The notes below the pieces were generated by a model. That model saw only the letters and a list, made by a program, of their open reading frames with translations, had not been told where the DNA came from and did not search any database. Below, in pieces: positions 31,846 through 33,698 of a stretch of 33,698 bases of DNA. The stretch covers positions 1 to 33,698 of the IMG/VR virus record IMGVR_UViG_3300020430_000055; one strand, 5' to 3'. Numbering within the stretch: the first letter of the stretch is position 1; each line of letters begins with the position of its first letter. The translations under genes and the position numbers were made by a program. Source of the DNA: a virus.

Positions 31846-32620
31846 AATTTTCACTATAACCAGTTCTTCTGATTACCTCATCCTTTTCTTCTCTAGTATA
31901 TTTATTAAGTTTAAAAGTAAACTGTCCTTCATATTGTTTTAATGGTATACCACACAATTCTTTCATATTAAATAAATCCTCATATGCCACAGTATGATCA
32001 AACTTATGTTCTCTATAACACTTCAACATAATCTCCATATGTAGTTTATGATAGTTAATATAGTAATCATCATATTTAAGATTTGGTCTTTTATATTGCA
32101 TAAACTGGCTACTCGCATTACCAATACCTGTTTGATGATACGCTAAGAAAGATAAAAAATGTTCTACAAAGTTTTTTCTATATAAAAATATTGTAGTTAG
32201 TGGTGCCCATTTTTCTAATAATTCTTTATAATTAAATCCTACACCGTAACCGTGTTGATCATCTTCATATAAATCCCAGCAGGTAAATTTAGCAACAAAA
32301 GGGCCGTTATCTACACAATGTTTTATTTGATCTTCTCTAGATAATGACCTTATCTCTCTATCTAAATTATGAAGTTTTGATAAATTTTCTCTATACTCTT
32401 TTGATGATTCTTTTATAACTTTATAAAATTGATCACCCATGTATTGTAAACCTTTTTTATTTTGCATACCCATAAGGTCTTTTTGCATACCTTCTTCCAT
32501 AACACCAGGTGCAATCTTACATAACTTTTCACCTACATTATATAAATTATAGTGTGTTTCTAGAACATGGTTTAACCAACTTGAGCCACACCTAACAGGA
32601 CATACAATCAAATAGTTCAT
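31832..32620 (-). CDS. Sulfotransferase-family protein
   Basis: 262 residues from ATG 32620, which overlaps the preceding stop as ATGA; an in-frame ATG at 32629 is an alternative. The N-terminal NYLIVCPVRCGSSWLNHVLE matches the 5'-phosphosulfate-binding loop of PAPS-dependent sulfotransferases. The later TTIFLYRKNFVEHFLSFLAY resembles the 3'-phosphate-binding segment with its Arg and Ser, and HTVAYEDLFN is the usual following strand. It should transfer sulfate to a sugar, lipid or small molecule in the cytoplasm. The catalytic base is not obvious by eye. The partial gene at the left edge has a similar start (GRCGST). Its neighbours, a carbamoyltransferase and a cupin, suggest modification of a glycan or small polar compound. 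Confidence 0.78.
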   Translation of the reverse strand: MNYLIVCPVRCGSSWLNHVLETHYNLYNVGEKLCKIAPGVMEEGMQKDLMGMQNKKGLQYMGDQFYKVIKESSKEYRENLSKLHNLDREIRSLSREDQIKHCVDNGPFVAKFTCWDLYEDDQHGYGVGFNYKELLEKWAPLTTIFLYRKNFVEHFLSFLAYHQTGIGNASSQFMQYKRPNLKYDDYYINYHKLHMEIMLKCYREHKFDHTVAYEDLFNMKELCGIPLKQYEGQFTFKLNKYTREEKDEVIRRTGYSENYELH

Positions 32621-33698
32621 CTTGTCCATGTTTTACTACCTACAACCATTTTATTGATACCTTCTGCTTCTTGAAATAGTTTTATTGCTTGTTCTCTAGT
32701 GCCACATATTGCTTCACCTTGTAAGTTTGCTGAAGTATTGAGTAATACAGGTATGCCTGTTAGTTTTTCAAACTCATCTAGTAATTCATAATATACAGGA
32801 TTCATTTCTGGTGTTACCGTATTATGTCTGCAAGTACCGTCTCTATGTGTCACCGCAGGTATACCTGAATACTTAACTTGACTATTGTACATCATAAAAG
32901 GACTATCAGTCATTTCAAAAAATCTATGTGCTTGATCTTGTTTCACACTAGCACCAAAAGGCCTCCAAGGTTCTCGTCTCTTAACTGCATTTATCTTTTG
33001 TTTACCATTTTTGATTGTTGGGTCCATAAGTATAGAACGATTACCTAACGCTCTAGGTCCTACCTCACCATGACCATTATACCATAGAACAACTTTACCG
33101 TTTGCAAGATCCTCAGCAGTTCTTTTAATAGTTTGGCTATCAGCAGTACCCCAAGATGGTTCATCACTTTGACAAAAAGGAAAGTTATCAAACTTAACTT
33201 CAAAATCATATTTCTTACCTAGATATGCTAAAGCACCTATTGATAAGCCTTCATCGCCACAATGAGGTGGTATCTTAATATCAAAACCCTCTTGTTTTAA
33301 TCTTTGATTAATTACTACATTTAAAGCAACACCGCCTGTATAACCTATCGGTTTACTTTTATCAAAGTTATCTTCAAATAACTTTATCATATAATTAACA
33401 AGTGTATTATGTGCTGATGCTACAAAATCTAACCAGTCTTTATTTTGAAATACTGCTTCACCCTCAAAAATAGATAATGGATAATTTAATAAATCAATGC
33501 CAAATAATTTACTATATTTTTCTATAACTCTACCATATGATTGTAGACCCATAATCTTACCAGGTAAATCTAGAGAGTCATTAACTTCACAGCCTGTTGA
33601 TAATCCCATTTTTAGTCCTATGGGTATCATGTAACTACCAATAGGCCAACCATCTTTACCTATATTAAATATCTTATCATTAATTAATGCATACCTAC
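32617..33698 (-). CDS. NodU/TobZ-type carbamoyltransferase, C-terminal part (cut by window edge)
   Basis: The frame runs to the right edge without a start, so the 5' end lies outside; at least 359 residues are visible of the 500-600 usual in the family. An internal ATG at 33630 is unlikely to be the true start because the upstream codons (INDKIFNIGKDGWPIG) read as family sequence. Present are the end of the TsaD/Kae1-like ATPase fold (YTGGVALNVVIN, CGDEGLSIGALAYLG) and the complete C-terminal carbamoyltransferase domain (NGHGEVGPRALGNRSIL, REPWRPFGASV, HRDGTCRHNTV, GIPVLLNTSANLQGE). Such enzymes make carbamoyl-adenylate from carbamoyl phosphate and ATP and move the carbamoyl group to a sugar hydroxyl. 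The metal-binding His residues of the N-terminal domain are outside the window. It is coupled by ATGA to the sulfotransferase-like gene. Confidence 0.9.
   Translation of the reverse strand, partial: RYALINDKIFNIGKDGWPIGSYMIPIGLKMGLSTGCEVNDSLDLPGKIMGLQSYGRVIEKYSKLFGIDLLNYPLSIFEGEAVFQNKDWLDFVASAHNTLVNYMIKLFEDNFDKSKPIGYTGGVALNVVINQRLKQEGFDIKIPPHCGDEGLSIGALAYLGKKYDFEVKFDNFPFCQSDEPSWGTADSQTIKRTAEDLANGKVVLWYNGHGEVGPRALGNRSILMDPTIKNGKQKINAVKRREPWRPFGASVKQDQAHRFFEMTDSPFMMYNSQVKYSGIPAVTHRDGTCRHNTVTPEMNPVYYELLDEFEKLTGIPVLLNTSANLQGEAICGTREQAIKLFQEAEGINKMVVGSKTWTR

Noticed and set aside
1-33698. tRNA genes or an integrase with attachment sites
   Set aside because: I saw no tRNA cloverleaf pattern and no recombinase motifs on either strand by eye; a tRNA scan would be needed to exclude one fully.

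Overview
The window looks like part of the genome of a T4-like marine myovirus. The base composition is visibly AT-rich and genes are packed with ATGA, TAATG and GTGA stop/start overlaps. Baseplate proteins run in T4-like order (PAAR spike tip, gp25, gp6, gp7-position protein, gp8, a very large DUF4815-type protein, then fibres). T4-type late promoter elements (TATAAATA) stand before several of these genes. The fibre modules and the DUF4815 protein are of the kind seen in phages of marine cyanobacteria and SAR11-type bacteria. No photosynthesis gene is visible, so the host cannot be fixed from this window.

Layout. Positions 1-28397 are one long minus-strand late block, read from right to left. 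It opens with four tiny genes at 27774-28397, then the PAAR tip (27484-27774), a gp25 protein carrying extra N-terminal domains (26285-27481), gp6, a gp7-position protein, a fibre protein (20512-21660), a subtilisin-like protease (18963-20501), gp8 (17421-18881), a 2052-residue DUF4815-type protein (11252-17410), a small coiled-coil protein, four fibre or virion proteins (5789-11032), two probable adhesins each followed by a small protein (2508-5789), two small proteins with similar C-terminal ends, a membrane fatty-acid desaturase (662-1447), a coiled-coil protein and the start of a sulfotransferase-like gene cut by the left edge. Positions 28412-28608 are a divergent control region with TTTTCGC repeats, a small hairpin and a sigma70-like promoter facing right. 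Positions 28609-31184 are a plus-strand operon: five small proteins, two different 2OG-Fe(II) oxygenases and a cysteine-rich protein resembling an isolated SPASM domain. Positions 31231-33698 return to the minus strand with a cupin-like protein, a sulfotransferase-like protein and a NodU-type carbamoyltransferase cut by the right edge.

How it fits together. The late block builds the baseplate, central spike tip and host-recognition fibres. The minus-strand enzymes at both ends (desaturase, sulfotransferase-like, carbamoyltransferase) would modify lipids, glycans or small molecules of the infected cell or virion. The plus-strand operon lacks TATAAATA and has a host-type promoter, so it is probably expressed earlier.

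The most striking observation is that the gp25 protein contains an apparently intact HAD-type 5'(3')-nucleotidase domain (DxDxT, Lys and DD motifs) and a putative Ig domain before its gp25 domain. This would place a nucleotide-phosphatase fold in the baseplate. A phage-encoded subtilase in the structural cluster and two late promoters that predict leaderless mRNAs are the next most interesting.
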